From Xylanimonas allomyrinae (lineage in GTDB: Bacteria > Actinomycetota > Actinomycetes > Actinomycetales > Cellulomonadaceae), in NCBI RefSeq assembly GCF_004135345.1, contig NZ_CP035495.1, positions 434,001 to 498,000 on the forward strand: a stretch of DNA of 64,000 bases, in the 5' to 3' direction. Of this stretch, positions 13,701-24,209 are shown piece after piece. Below the pieces are notes generated by a model that had not been told where the DNA came from, searched no databases, and was given only the letters and a program-made list of their open reading frames with translations. A program made the position numbers and the translations under genes. Numbering within the stretch: position 1 is the first letter of the stretch; each line of letters opens with the position of its first letter.

Positions 13701-14368
13701 CGTACGTGCGCGAGGAGCAGGAGGCACGCCTCAGGCAGGCCGAACGAGCCCTCGCCCGCCTGGGGACGGTCAACCCGCTCGCCCTGGAGGAGTTCGCCGC
13801 CCTGGAGGAACGCCACCGGTTCCTCACCGAGCAGCTCGCCGACCTGAAGAAGTCGCGGCAGGACCTGCTGCAGATCGTCGAGGACATCGACGAACGGGTC
13901 GAGCAGGTGTTCGCCGAGGCGTTCCGCGACACGGCGGCGATGTTCGAGCGGGTGTTCCCGACGCTGTTCCCGGGCGGCGAGGGCCGGCTCGTGCTCACCG
14001 ACCCGTCCGACCTGCTCGCGACGGGGATCGACGTCGAGGCGCGCCCCGCGGGCAAGAAGGTCAAGCGCCTGTCGTTGCTGTCGGGGGGCGAGCGGTCCTT
14101 GACCGCCGTCGCGTTCCTGGTGTCGATCTTCAAGGCGCGCCCGAGCCCGTTCCTCATCATGGACGAGGTCGAGGCCGCGCTCGACGACGTCAACCTGGGC
14201 CGCCTGCTGGAGATCTTCCGGGAGCTTCAGACGCACTCGCAGCTCATCGTCATCACCCACCAGAAGCGCACCATGGAGGTCGCGGACGCCCTGTACGGCG
14301 TGACGATGCGCGGCGACGGCGTGACGACCGTCATCTCGCAGCGCATGCGCGAGCCCGCGGAGGCGTGA
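10791..14368 (+). CDS. smc: Chromosome segregation ATPase SMC (apparent frameshift near 11951)
   Basis: Condensin ATPase that organises and segregates the chromosome. Of about 1192 residues, the N-terminal head has Walker A 'GPNGSGKSN' (31-39), and the C-terminal head has the ABC signature '[17 protein letters not shown]' and Walker B '[14 protein letters not shown]'. Between them are two long alanine/arginine/glutamate-rich coiled coils and a hinge near nt 12300-12720. The frame breaks at 'GAKGW'; adding one G to the GGG at 11951-11953 continues as '[21 protein letters not shown]' into the second part. Two half-genes would lack a working ATPase, so a sequence error is much more likely. The downstream neighbour is ftsY, as in many bacteria. 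Confidence 0.95.
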
Positions 14369-14468
14369 GCCCCCGGGCGAGCCGGGCCGCGAGGTCCGAC
14401 CACGAATCTCCACAGGATCCGGCGGCCTTTCGTCACGCGGTGTCCCGGTCGGTGTCGGCGGGGTGCGA

Positions 14469-14474
14469 GACACT
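14469..14474 (+). promoter_or_regulatory. -10 element of a leaderless promoter (gene at 14481)
   Basis: GACACT ends six bases before the ATG at 14481. It lacks the first T of the consensus but keeps the A at position 2 and T at position 6. Confidence 0.35.
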
Positions 14475-14480
14475 GAGGGC

Positions 14481-14819
14481 ATGCTCACCTTCGTCGTGTG
14501 GTCCCTCGTCGCGGTGTTCCTGGTGACTGCCGTCTTCCTGGTCGCGAACGTCATGGCTCGCACCGACGGCGTCCCTGGCGACGTGCAGCCCGGAGGTGGT
14601 CTCGGGGACTTCTGGCGCAGCTTCCGCGCCGGACTGCGGCATTCGCGGCGCCGCCGCTCCGACGCACCGGTCGACACCGACCTCGAGGCGTTCTTCGCCG
14701 GGACGGTCGAGGAGGGTCCGGCGTACGTGGACGCGGAGCAGATCACCGACGTCCTCACGCGTGCGCGGCAGCAGGCGTCGCGTCAGCTCCACGTGGGCAC
14801 GGCGCGCGCCCCCGACTGA
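14481..14819 (+). CDS. Small single-pass membrane protein between smc and ftsY
   Basis: A 112-residue protein with one N-terminal hydrophobic helix ('LTFVVWSLVAVFLVTAVFLVANVMA'), a glycine-rich turn, a basic patch ('RHSRRRRS') and an acidic C-terminal region. The basic patch after the helix suggests a cytoplasmic C-terminus. I do not recognise a family. Its place between smc and ftsY and the -10 element before its ATG support it as a real gene. Confidence 0.6.
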   Translation: MLTFVVWSLVAVFLVTAVFLVANVMARTDGVPGDVQPGGGLGDFWRSFRAGLRHSRRRRSDAPVDTDLEAFFAGTVEEGPAYVDAEQITDVLTRARQQASRQLHVGTARAPD

Positions 14820-14837
14820 GGTCGCCGGGCCGTCTGG

Positions 14838-14843
14838 GACACT
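14838..14843 (+). promoter_or_regulatory. -10 element of a leaderless promoter (ftsY)
   Basis: GACACT ends seven bases before the GTG at 14851; no Shine-Dalgarno is seen. Confidence 0.35.
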
Positions 14844-14850
14844 GGTGCGC

Positions 14851-16017
14851 GTGACCGACGTCCTGCCTTGGCTCATCCCTCTGATCGTCGTCGTGGTCCT
14901 CGGGGCCGTCGCGGCGTACGTCCTCCCGCGGACCCGGCGCGACGCGCAGCAGCCGCCCGCCGTCGATCGGCCTGCGGTCGCCGAGCAGCCCGCGGCGGGA
15001 GCCGTGGCGGAGCACGAGACACCGCTGCCCGACGACGATGCCGGGCCCTCGCCGGTCGAGGCTCGCGTCGCCTCGCCGATCGAGCACCCCGAGCCGGCTG
15101 CCGGACGGCTCGTGCGGCTGCGCGACCGCCTCGCGCGCTCGGGTTCGCCGCTCGGCGCCCGCCTGCTCGCCGTGCTCTCGCGCGACCACCTGACCGAGGA
15201 CGACTGGGACGAGCTGGAGGAGACGCTGCTGCTCGCCGACGTCGGCGCGGGCCCGGCGGGTGAGCTCATCGACGCGCTGCGTACGCGCGTGCGCGTCCAG
15301 GGGGTCAGCGACCCCGCCGCCGTGCGCACCATGCTGCGCGAGGAGCTCATCGCTCTGGTCGACCCCACGATGGACCGCACGCTGCACACCGACGGCGCCG
15401 AGCCGGGCACGCCGGGCGTCGTCCTCGTCGTCGGCGTCAACGGCACCGGCAAGACCACGACGGTCGGCAAGCTCGCCCGCGTGCTGGTCGCCGAGGGCAA
15501 GGCGGTCGTGCTGGGCGCGGCCGACACGTTCCGCGCCGCGGCCGCCGACCAGCTCCAGACGTGGGGCTCGCGCGTCGGCGTGCCCACCGTGCGCGCGGAC
15601 CGCGACGGCGCGGACCCCGCTGCCGTCGCGTTCGACGCCGTCAAGCAGGGCAAGGCGGACGGCGTCGACGTCGTGCTGGTGGACACCGCGGGGCGTCTTC
15701 AGAACAAGGCCGGGCTGATGGACGAGCTCGGCAAGATCACTCGTGTCGTGACGCGGGAAGCCCCGCTGACCGAGGTCCTGCTCGTGCTCGACGCGACGAC
15801 GGGCCAGAACGGCATGCAGCAGGCGCGCGTCTTCGGAGAGGTCGCCGGGGTGACGGGCATCGTGCTGACCAAGCTCGACGGCACCGCCAAGGGCGGCATC
15901 GTCGTCGCGGTGCAGCGTGCGCTGGGCGTCCCGGTCAAGCTCGTCGGGCTCGGCGAGGGTCCCGACGACCTCGCGCCGTTCGACGCCGCGCAGTTCGTCG
16001 ACGGCATCCTCGGGTAG
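14851..16017 (+). CDS. ftsY: Signal recognition particle receptor FtsY
   Basis: SRP receptor GTPase that delivers ribosome-nascent chains to the Sec translocon. The 388-residue protein starts with a membrane segment ('[21 protein letters not shown]'), as is usual for actinobacterial FtsY, then an acidic linker, the helical N domain (from ~90) and the G domain: P-loop '[13 protein letters not shown]' from 195, '[11 protein letters not shown]' insertion box, 'DTAGRLQNK' and '[10 protein letters not shown]'. Its partner ffh is in the same window at 19805. Confidence 0.97.
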   Translation: MTDVLPWLIPLIVVVVLGAVAAYVLPRTRRDAQQPPAVDRPAVAEQPAAGAVAEHETPLPDDDAGPSPVEARVASPIEHPEPAAGRLVRLRDRLARSGSPLGARLLAVLSRDHLTEDDWDELEETLLLADVGAGPAGELIDALRTRVRVQGVSDPAAVRTMLREELIALVDPTMDRTLHTDGAEPGTPGVVLVVGVNGTGKTTTVGKLARVLVAEGKAVVLGAADTFRAAAADQLQTWGSRVGVPTVRADRDGADPAAVAFDAVKQGKADGVDVVLVDTAGRLQNKAGLMDELGKITRVVTREAPLTEVLLVLDATTGQNGMQQARVFGEVAGVTGIVLTKLDGTAKGGIVVAVQRALGVPVKLVGLGEGPDDLAPFDAAQFVDGILG

Positions 16018-16072
16018 CCCAGGGCCCGTCAGCGGGGCGGTGAAACCCAACGTTTACCGGCAGCGGTCCACC

Positions 16073-16110
16073 GTGACACCGCCGTAACTCCATCGGGTCC
16101 GTCCGGAAAC
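16073..16110 (+). promoter_or_regulatory. Candidate GlnR box upstream of amt
   Basis: Four 5-mers are spaced by exactly six bases: GTGAC (16073), GTAAC (16084), GGGTC (16095) and GAAAC (16106). The known actinobacterial GlnR pattern is TnAC-n6-GnAAc-n6-GTnAC-n6-GAAAc. Sites 1, 2 and 4 fit and site 3 is poor. A further GAAAC-n6-TTTAC pair is at 16042-16057. Control of amt-glnK-glnD by nitrogen supply fits this; GlnR itself is not in the window. Confidence 0.55.
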
Positions 16111-16168
16111 GGTCTCCCATCACGGTTGTCCCAGACCGGCCGCCGCGGCTGGCAAGGGGAGGATCAAG

Positions 16169-17811
<1,643 letters not shown>

Positions 17812-17824
17812 TCCGTCACCTGGT

Positions 17825-17885
17825 GGTTGAGCCTGTCGAGACCACCCCCGAGCGAAGGGGAACGATGGTCTCGACAGGCTCAACC
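17825..17885. repeat. 20-bp perfect inverted repeat spanning the glnD start
   Basis: GGTTGAGCCTGTCGAGACCA (17825-17844) is exactly inverted at 17866-17885, with a CCCC...GGGG pair inside the loop. The core TCGACAGGCT recurs at 19711-19720, so this behaves like a small intergenic repeat family (REP-like). The right arm includes part of the glnD start codon and its first codons ('MVSTGST'). Confidence 0.85.
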
Positions 17886-19657
17886 GTCGGCGACGCGGCC
17901 GGCCGGGGCCCCGTGGTGGGCCTGCGCGAGGAGTTGCTCACGCTGGCCACGACGCTGACCGGCCCGGGCCGGTCGGGCGTGGCCCGCCGCTCGGCGCTGG
18001 TCCAGGCCGTCACCGATCGGCTCGGGGCGCTGTACGCGGAGGCGACAGCCCAGGTCGACGGGTCCGGGCTGGCCCTCGCGGCCGTCGGCAGCCTCGCGCG
18101 CGGCGACCTCGGGCCGATGTCCGACGTCGACCTGGTCCTCGTGCACGACGGTCGCACCCACCCGGCGGACGAGCTCGCTCGGGTCGCCGAGCGGCTCTGG
18201 TACCCGCTGTGGGACTCGGGGGTCGACCTCGACCACGCGGTGCGGTCGCTGCACCAGACGCGCCAGGTCGCGTCGTCCGACCTCGCGGCCGCCGCAAGCT
18301 GGCTCGACGTGCGGCCCGTGGCGGGCGACGCCGTCGTCGTGCACCGGGCCGCGTCGGCGATCCTCACCGACTGGCGGGCCGCCTCCCGGCGGCGCATGCC
18401 CGAGCTGCTCGCCTCGGTCAAGGAGCGTGCGCAGCGTTCGGGGAGCTCGCCTACCTCGTGGAGCCCGACCTCAAGGAGTCGCGCGGCGGCATCCGGGACG
18501 CCGTGCTGCTGGCCGCCCTCGCTGCCACGTGGCTGACCGACCGCCCGCACGGGGCCGTCGACCGCGCGTACGCCCACCTGCTCGACGTGCGCGACACACT
18601 GCAGGTGGTGACCCGACGGCGCACGACGCGGCTGTTGCTCGCGGACCTCGACGAGGTCGCCGCGCGCTGCGGCCACGACGACCCGGACGAGCTGCTCGCC
18701 TCGCTCGCCGAAGCGGGGCGGGAGATCGCCTACGCGCTCGACTCCACGGTGCGCCGGGCCCGTCAGGCGCTTCAGCCGCCGGGCGCGATCCGGCGCACGC
18801 TGGTCGTGCGCGGCCGCCGGACGCCCCCGCGGCTGCGCTCGGCGGGCGACGGGCTCGTGGAGCACGACGGCGAGCTCGTGCTCGCGATCGACGCGAACCC
18901 CGCGTCCGACCCGGTGCTGCCGCTGCGCGCGGCGGCGACGGCCGCGCGCAGCGGGCTGGCGTTGTCGCCCGTCACGGTCGGCTCGCTCGCGCTGGCGGCG
19001 CCTGTGCCCGTGCCCTGGCCTCGCGCCGCTCGCCAGGCGTTCCTTCAGCTCCTGGGCTCGGGGCCCGCGCAGGTCCCGGTGTGGGAAGCGCTCGACCTCG
19101 CGGGCATCGTGACCCGCTGGATCCCCGAGTGGGCGGACGTCCGCAACCGCCCGCAACGCTCGCCGGTCCACCGGCACACCGTCGACCGTCATCTCGTCGA
19201 GACGGTCTCGCGTGCTGCAGGCGTGCGACGCGTTCAGGCCGATCCCGCGGCCGTGCGGTCCGAGGTGCTGCTGCTGGCCGCCGTCCTGCACGACATCGGC
19301 AAGCGCCGCGGGGCGCTCCATGCCGACCACGCGCTCGAGGGCGCGCGCCTGGTGCCCGGCATCCTGGCGCGCATGGGCGTCGACGACGCCGTGGCGCGCG
19401 ACGTCGAGCGGCTCGTGCGCCACCACCTGGTGCTCGCCGACCTGGCGACCCAGCAGGACCCGGACGACCCGGCGACCGTCGCGGCCCTGCTGACGGCGGT
19501 CGACCACCGCGGGGACCTGCTCGCCGAGCTGCGCGCGCTGACGCAGGCAGATTCCTCGAGCCTGGGGTCGAAGAACGGGTGGACGCCGTGGCGCGCCCGG
19601 CTCGTCGACGGGCTCGTCGCGCGGGCACGCGAGGCGCTGGAGGCAGGGGCCGGCTGA
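17865..19657 (+). CDS. glnD: PII uridylyl/adenylyltransferase without ACT domains (apparent frameshift near 18434)
   Basis: Modifies and demodifies PII. The ~597-residue protein has the nucleotidyltransferase motif '[16 protein letters not shown]' (75-90), a helical GlnD/GlnE region ('[20 protein letters not shown]') and the HD domain '[19 protein letters not shown]' near residue 475. It ends right after the HD domain, so the two C-terminal ACT domains that sense glutamine in E. coli GlnD are absent; no coding sequence for them follows before ffh. One base is missing near 18434: 'ERAQ' must join '[12 protein letters not shown]'. The ATG at 17865 lies at the repeat's right arm; AAGGGGA precedes it, and the frame is also open to a GTG at 17823. 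Confidence 0.9.
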
Positions 19658-19708
19658 CCGGTGCCACGCCCGCGGGTCGTGCGTGCGGAGCCTGCGGGTG
19701 GTGTTCGT

Positions 19709-19734
19709 CGTCGACAGGCTCGACCATGCGCGCG
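19709..19734. repeat. Second partial copy of the GTCGACAGGCTCGACC repeat
   Basis: The ten-base core TCGACAGGCT of the 17825-17885 repeat recurs here, with only one arm preserved. It lies in the ffh promoter region, near the expected -35 position for the -10 at 19745. Confidence 0.6.
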
Positions 19735-19744
19735 GGTCGCCCGG

Positions 19745-19750
19745 TAGTCT
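19745..19750 (+). promoter_or_regulatory. -10 element of the ffh promoter
   Basis: TAGTCT at 19745, followed by a leader of about 50 bases with a GAGGA Shine-Dalgarno before the GTG at 19805. Unlike many genes here this one appears to have a normal leader. Confidence 0.4.
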
Positions 19751-19804
19751 GTGACACCGTCCCAACCGCTCGACTGCTGTCGAAGAACCCTGAGGACCGC
19801 ACTG

Positions 19805-21409
19805 GTGTTCAACTCCCTGTCGGACCGGCTCACCGCGACGTTCAAGAACCTCCGTGGCCGGGGGCGTCTGTCCGAGGCGGACATCGACGCGACCGTGCGC
19901 GAGATCCGCCGCGCGTTGCTCGACGCCGACGTGGCCGTGCCCGTCGTGCGCGAGTTCGCCGCGGCCGTGCGCGAGCGCGCGCTCGGCGTCGAGGTCTCGG
20001 GGGCGCTCAACCCGGCGCAGCAGGTCGTCAAGATCGTCAACGAGGAGCTCGTCGAGATCCTGGGCGGCGCCACGCGCACCCTCCAGCTCGCCAAGGTGCC
20101 TCCGACGGTCATCATGCTCGCGGGCCTCCAGGGCGCCGGGAAGACGACGCTCGCAGGCAAGCTGGCGCACGCGCTCAAGCAGCAGGGGCACACGCCCGTG
20201 CTGGTCGCGGCCGACCTCCAGCGTCCCAACGCGGTCACGCAGCTGTCGGTCGTGGCCGAGCGCGCGGGTGTGCCGGTGTTCGCGCCGCACCCCGGCAACC
20301 AGGGAGCGGAGACCGACGCCGTCATCGGCGACCCGGTCGGCGTCGCGCGCGACGGCGTCGCGTACGCGCGCGAGAAGCAGCACGACGTCGTCATCGTCGA
20401 CACCGCCGGACGCCTGGGCGTCGACGCCGTGCTCATGCAGCAGGCCTCGGACATCCGCTCGGCGATCAGCCCCGACGAGGTGCTGTTCGTCATCGACGCG
20501 ATGATCGGTCAGGACGCCGTCAACACCGCGACGGCGTTCCTCGAGGGCGTCGACTTCACGGGCGTCGTGCTGTCCAAGCTCGACGGCGACGCGCGCGGCG
20601 GTGCTGCGCTGTCGGTCGCGAAGGTGACCGGCCGGCCGATCATGTTCGCGTCCACGGGCGAGAAGCTCACCGACTTCGAGGTCTTCCACCCCGACCGCAT
20701 GGCCGGGCGCATCCTCGACATGGGTGACGTGCTGACGCTCATCGAGCAGGCCGAGCGCGCCTTCGACGCCGAGCAGGCCGAGAAGATGGCGGCCAAGGTC
20801 GCACAGGGCAAAGACTTCACGCTCGCCGACTTCCTGGTGCAGATGCAGCAGATGAAGAAGATGGGCTCGATGAAGAAGATGCTCGGCATGCTGCCGGGCA
20901 TGGGTCAGATGCGCGAGGCCATCGAGAGCTTCGACGAGCGCGAGGTCGACCGCATCGAGGCGATCATCCACTCGATGACGCCCGGTGAGCGCGAGAACCC
21001 GAAGATCATCAACGGTTCGCGCCGTGCGCGCATCGCCCGCGGCGCGGGCACGACGACGACGGCCGTCAACCAGCTCCTGGAGCGCTTCGACGGTGCACAG
21101 AAGATGATGCGGCAGATGTCGCGCGGGGGCGGGATGCCCGGGATGCCTCCGATGCCCGGCATGCCTGGTGCGGGCAAGCGCGCGGGCGCTCGCCAGGCAC
21201 CGCAGAAGAAGGTCAAGGGCAAGTCGGGCAACCCGGCCAAGCGTGCGCAGCAGGAGCGCGAGCAGCTCCAGCGGGCTCTGGGCGGCGGCCCCTCCGCTCC
21301 CGCCGCACCCAAGGGATCGTCGTTCGGTCTCGGGGGCGCGGCGGCCGAGGCGTCGGTCGACCCGTCCACGCTCGACCTGCCCGACGACCTCAAGAAGCTG
21401 CTCGGCTGA
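19805..21409 (+). CDS. ffh: Signal recognition particle protein Ffh
   Basis: SRP54-type GTPase that binds signal sequences with 4.5S RNA. The 534-residue protein has the N domain (1-~95), the G domain with 'GLQGAGKTTLAGKLA' from 107, 'DTAGRLGVD' and 'SKLDGDARGG', and a methionine-rich M domain ('QMQQMKKMGSMKKMLGMLPGMGQM'). The C-terminal tail is an extended basic/glycine-rich stretch with 'GMPGMPPMPGMPGAGK', typical of actinobacteria. GTG start at 19805 chosen for the standard 'MFNSLSDRL' N-terminus. Confidence 0.97.
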   Translation: MFNSLSDRLTATFKNLRGRGRLSEADIDATVREIRRALLDADVAVPVVREFAAAVRERALGVEVSGALNPAQQVVKIVNEELVEILGGATRTLQLAKVPPTVIMLAGLQGAGKTTLAGKLAHALKQQGHTPVLVAADLQRPNAVTQLSVVAERAGVPVFAPHPGNQGAETDAVIGDPVGVARDGVAYAREKQHDVVIVDTAGRLGVDAVLMQQASDIRSAISPDEVLFVIDAMIGQDAVNTATAFLEGVDFTGVVLSKLDGDARGGAALSVAKVTGRPIMFASTGEKLTDFEVFHPDRMAGRILDMGDVLTLIEQAERAFDAEQAEKMAAKVAQGKDFTLADFLVQMQQMKKMGSMKKMLGMLPGMGQMREAIESFDEREVDRIEAIIHSMTPGERENPKIINGSRRARIARGAGTTTTAVNQLLERFDGAQKMMRQMSRGGGMPGMPPMPGMPGAGKRAGARQAPQKKVKGKSGNPAKRAQQEREQLQRALGGGPSAPAAPKGSSFGLGGAAAEASVDPSTLDLPDDLKKLLG

Positions 21410-21546
21410 GGTTCCGGCCCCGGCAGCGTTCGGGCCCGGGCAGCGGGCGGGACGCCGGACCGCGGTCGGCGACCGCCGCTGATCGGCGTTCTGGCCGACC
21501 TCGCGCGAGTCGGCCGTAGGCACTCCCGGCGGGCCGACGGCGCGAC

Positions 21547-21552
21547 TACGCT
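21547..21552 (+). promoter_or_regulatory. -10 element of a leaderless promoter (amidohydrolase)
   Basis: TACGCT ends seven bases before the ATG at 21560, with no Shine-Dalgarno. Confidence 0.5.
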
Positions 21553-21559
21553 GCGCGAC

Positions 21560-22684
21560 ATGGCCGTCCCGCACGTACCGCTCCATCTGACGGGCCACGT
21601 GGTGCTCGACGACGACCACGAGACCGGCGAGGTGTTCGTCCGTGACGGACGCCTGCACCTGACGCGCCCGGCACCGCAGGTCGGAGCCGTGCGGCGGCTC
21701 GAAGGATGGGTGATCCCGGGTCTCGTCGACGTTCACAGCCATCTCGGGCTCGGCCCGGACGGCGGCGTCGACCTCGAGACCGCGACCGAGCAGGCGATAG
21801 CCGACCGGGACTCGGGCGTGCTTCTGGTGCGCGACGCCGGCTCACCCCTCGACACCCGTCCGCTCCAGCGTCGTGCCGACCTGCCACGGCTGGTCCGCGC
21901 CGCCCAGCACATCGCCCGGCCGAAGCGGTACCTGCGCGGGTTCGCGGTCGAGCTCGACGACGTCGCCGCGCTGCCCGGCGCCGTGCGCGCGCAGGCACGC
22001 GCGGGTGACGGCTGGGTCAAGATCGTGGGGGACTGGATCGACCGGGACCTCGGGGCGGGCGCCGACCTCGCGCCCCTGTGGCCGGCCGACATGCTGGTCG
22101 AGGCGGTCGCCGCCGCGCACGCCGAGGCCGCGCGCATCACGGTCCACACGTTCGCCGCCGAGGCGGTCGACGACCTGCTCGCGGCGGGGGTCGACTGCAT
22201 CGAGCACGGCACGGGAGTCACGTCCGACCAGGCGCACACGCTCGCCGCGCGGGGCGTCCCGGTGACGCCCACGCTGCTACAGATCGAGCGCTTCGCGGCG
22301 ATCGCCGACCAGGCCGAGGGCAAGTACCCGGTCTACGCGCGCCGCATGCGCGCACTCCACGCGCGCCGGTTCGAGCAGGTCCGCATGCTGTTCGACGCGG
22401 GAGTGCCGCTGCTCGTGGGCACCGACGCGGGCGGTTCCATCGGCCACGGGCGCATCGCGCAGGAGTGCGCGCTGCTCGTCGCGGCGGGCATCCCCGCGGC
22501 CGAGGTCGTCGCGTTCGCGAGCTGGCGCGCGCGGCGCTTCCTCGGCTTCGGCAACCTCGCCGACGGCGCCGCCGCCGACCTCGTGGTGTATCCGGACGAT
22601 CCGCGCCTGGACATCGGGGTGCTGGCCCACCCCACGGCCGTCGTCCTGCGCGGGCAGGTCGTGGCAGGCACGGCGGTCGAGTAG
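21560..22684 (+). CDS. Amidohydrolase-family metal-dependent hydrolase
   Basis: A 374-residue TIM-barrel hydrolase with the order of metal ligands of the imidazolonepropionase/prolidase-like subgroup: 'GLVDVHSHLGLG' (His 59 and 61), 'GWVKIVGDW', 'ITVHTFAAEAV', 'CIEHGTGV' and 'LLVGTDAGG'. The beta-sandwich sections at both ends are present ('GEVFVRDGRL', 'GAAADLVVYPDDP'). The substrate is unknown. It sits between ffh and rpsP, alone under its own leaderless promoter. Confidence 0.88.
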   Translation: MAVPHVPLHLTGHVVLDDDHETGEVFVRDGRLHLTRPAPQVGAVRRLEGWVIPGLVDVHSHLGLGPDGGVDLETATEQAIADRDSGVLLVRDAGSPLDTRPLQRRADLPRLVRAAQHIARPKRYLRGFAVELDDVAALPGAVRAQARAGDGWVKIVGDWIDRDLGAGADLAPLWPADMLVEAVAAAHAEAARITVHTFAAEAVDDLLAAGVDCIEHGTGVTSDQAHTLAARGVPVTPTLLQIERFAAIADQAEGKYPVYARRMRALHARRFEQVRMLFDAGVPLLVGTDAGGSIGHGRIAQECALLVAAGIPAAEVVAFASWRARRFLGFGNLADGAAADLVVYPDDPRLDIGVLAHPTAVVLRGQVVAGTAVE

Positions 22685-22696
22685 GGCGCGCCCGGG

Positions 22697-22726
22697 TTGG
22701 GCGGTGACCGCGGCGTCTGGCACAAT
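22697..22726 (+). promoter_or_regulatory. Sigma-70-type promoter of rpsP
   Basis: TTGGGC (22697-22702) and CACAAT (22721-22726) are separated by 18 bases, leaving a leader of about 120 bases before the GTG at 22856. It is the clearest two-hexamer promoter I see in the window. Confidence 0.55.
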
Positions 22727-22855
22727 GTCGGGGTACTCGGCGTGCCCAGGCCCCTCTCTCCTGCGTGACGCCGCGTCTAGACCCTGAACCACCGCTCGGC
22801 CCCACGAGCACGTGCGCCGGGGTCGCCCATCCCAGAACCAGGAGTGACCACAACA

Positions 22856-23284
22856 GTGGCCGTCAAGATTCGCCTCAAGCGCCTCGGCAAGATCCGGGCC
22901 CCGTACTACCGCGTCGTCGTCGCGGACTCGCGCACCAAGCGCGACGGTCGCGTCATCGAGGAGATCGGCAAGTACCACCCGACCGAGGAGCCGTCGCTCA
23001 TCGAGATCACCTCGGAGCGTGCGCAGTACTGGCTCGGCGTCGGCGCGCAGCCGACCGAGCAGGTGCTCGCCCTGCTCAAGGTGACCGGTGACTGGCAGAA
23101 GTTCAAGGGTCTCCCGGGCGCCGAGGGCACCCTGAGGACCAAGGCGGGCAAGGCCGACGCCGCATCGGCGATCGAGGCCGCCGCCGCCGAGGCCGAGAAG
23201 GTCAAGGCCAAGGCCGCCGAGGCCAAGGCTGCGGCTCCGGCCGAGGCCGCCGACGAGTCGGCCGAGGCTGAGGCCGAGGCCTGA
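22856..23284 (+). CDS. rpsP: 30S ribosomal protein S16
   Basis: Small-subunit protein of 142 residues. The first ~80 residues are canonical ('[41 protein letters not shown]'), followed by an alanine/glutamate/lysine-rich tail typical of actinobacterial S16. I use the GTG at 22856, which gives the usual N-terminus; a GTG at 22844 would add four residues. AGGAG lies upstream. Its stop overlaps the khpA start (TGATG). Confidence 0.97.
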   Translation: MAVKIRLKRLGKIRAPYYRVVVADSRTKRDGRVIEEIGKYHPTEEPSLIEITSERAQYWLGVGAQPTEQVLALLKVTGDWQKFKGLPGAEGTLRTKAGKADAASAIEAAAAEAEKVKAKAAEAKAAAPAEAADESAEAEAEA

Positions 23285-23523
23285 TGCTTGCCGAGGCCCT
23301 CGAGCACCTGGTGCGTGGCATCGTCGACAACCCGGACGACGTCCGGGTTGCCGTCAAGCCGCTGCGCCGCGGCGATCTGCTCGAGGTCCGCGTCCACCCG
23401 GACGATCTCGGCCGCGTGATCGGCCGGGGCGGGCGCACCGCCAAGGCGCTGCGCACCGTCGTCGGAGCTCTCGCGACCGACGGTCCGGTGCGGATCGACG
23501 TCGTGGACGTCGACCGCCGCTGA
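23284..23523 (+). CDS. khpA: KH-domain RNA-binding protein KhpA
   Basis: A 79-residue protein with one KH fold: 'GDLLEVRVHPDDLGRVIGRGGRTAKALRTVVGAL' contains the GxxG loop as 'GRGG'. KhpA proteins bind RNA broadly, often with KhpB, and affect cell division and ribosome biogenesis. One-base overlap with rpsP gives translational coupling. The rpsP-khpA-rimM-trmD order is conserved in many Gram-positive bacteria. Confidence 0.92.
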   Translation: MLAEALEHLVRGIVDNPDDVRVAVKPLRRGDLLEVRVHPDDLGRVIGRGGRTAKALRTVVGALATDGPVRIDVVDVDRR

Positions 23524-23536
23524 GCACCCGCACGAC

Positions 23537-23570
23537 GACGGGGCCCGATCCGTGAGGATCGGGCCCCGTC
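23537..23570 (+). terminator. Perfect 15-bp hairpin after khpA
   Basis: GACGGGGCCCGATCC (23537-23551) pairs fully with 23556-23570 across a GTGA tetraloop. No U-tract. It separates rpsP-khpA from rimM. Confidence 0.8.
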
Positions 23571-23646
23571 GCGCGTCCGGGGCCGCGTCCCGCGAAGGAC
23601 CCACGGCGCCCGTAGCCTGGTCCCATCCGACCCCAGAGGAGTCACC

Positions 23647-24207
23647 ATGCAGCTTGTCGTCGCACGGATCGGGCGCGCCCACGGGCTGCGCGGCGAGGTG
23701 GCGCTCGACCTGCGCACCGACGACCCCGAGACGCGGCTCGCCGTGGGCGAGCGGATCGCGACCGAGCCGGCGCACCTCGGCCCGCTCACGGTGCAGTCGG
23801 CGCGCGTCCACCAGGGGCGCTGGCTGGTCCGGTTCGCCGAGTCCGGCGATCGCACCGCGGCCGAGGCGTTGCGCGGCGTCGAGCTCGTCGTGGAGGTCGA
23901 CGCCTCCGACGAGGAGGACGCCTGGTACCCGCACGAGCTGCGCGGCCTGCGCGCCGAGCTGACGGACGGCACCGTCGTCGGCGAGGTCGTGGCGCTGGAG
24001 CACCTGCCCGCCCACGATGCGCTCGAGATCCGCGAGACGGGCGGCGAGCGGACGCTCGTCCCGTTCGTCACCGCGATCGTGCCCGTGGTCGACGTCGCGG
24101 GCGGTCGCGTGGTGCTCGACCCGCCCGGCGGGCTCCTGGCACGCGACGCCGCCGACCTCGTGGTGGACGACGAGCCGACACGCGGCGCCGACGGCACGGA
24201 GGGCTGA
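23647..24207 (+). CDS. rimM: Ribosome maturation factor RimM
   Basis: Assists 30S head assembly through S19. The 186-residue protein has the N-terminal RimM barrel ('[23 protein letters not shown]') and a C-terminal PRC barrel ('[22 protein letters not shown]', '[13 protein letters not shown]'). GAGGAG precedes the ATG. Two bases separate its stop from the GTG of trmD. Confidence 0.95.
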   Translation: MQLVVARIGRAHGLRGEVALDLRTDDPETRLAVGERIATEPAHLGPLTVQSARVHQGRWLVRFAESGDRTAAEALRGVELVVEVDASDEEDAWYPHELRGLRAELTDGTVVGEVVALEHLPAHDALEIRETGGERTLVPFVTAIVPVVDVAGGRVVLDPPGGLLARDAADLVVDDEPTRGADGTEG

Positions 24208-24209
24208 GC

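Noticed and set aside
17823-17864. glnD starting at the GTG at 17823, inside the left repeat arm
   Set aside because: The frame is open, but the ATG at 17865 has an AAGGGGA just upstream, and the added residues would be purely repeat-derived. It remains possible.
17816-21742. A 1308-codon open frame on the minus strand opposite glnD and ffh
   Set aside because: It is a shadow of GC-biased codon usage: Arg/Gly/Asp/Val-rich, no domain, fully antisense to well-supported genes. The same holds for the long minus-strand frames at 57588-61202, 11552-14758 and 3608-5497.
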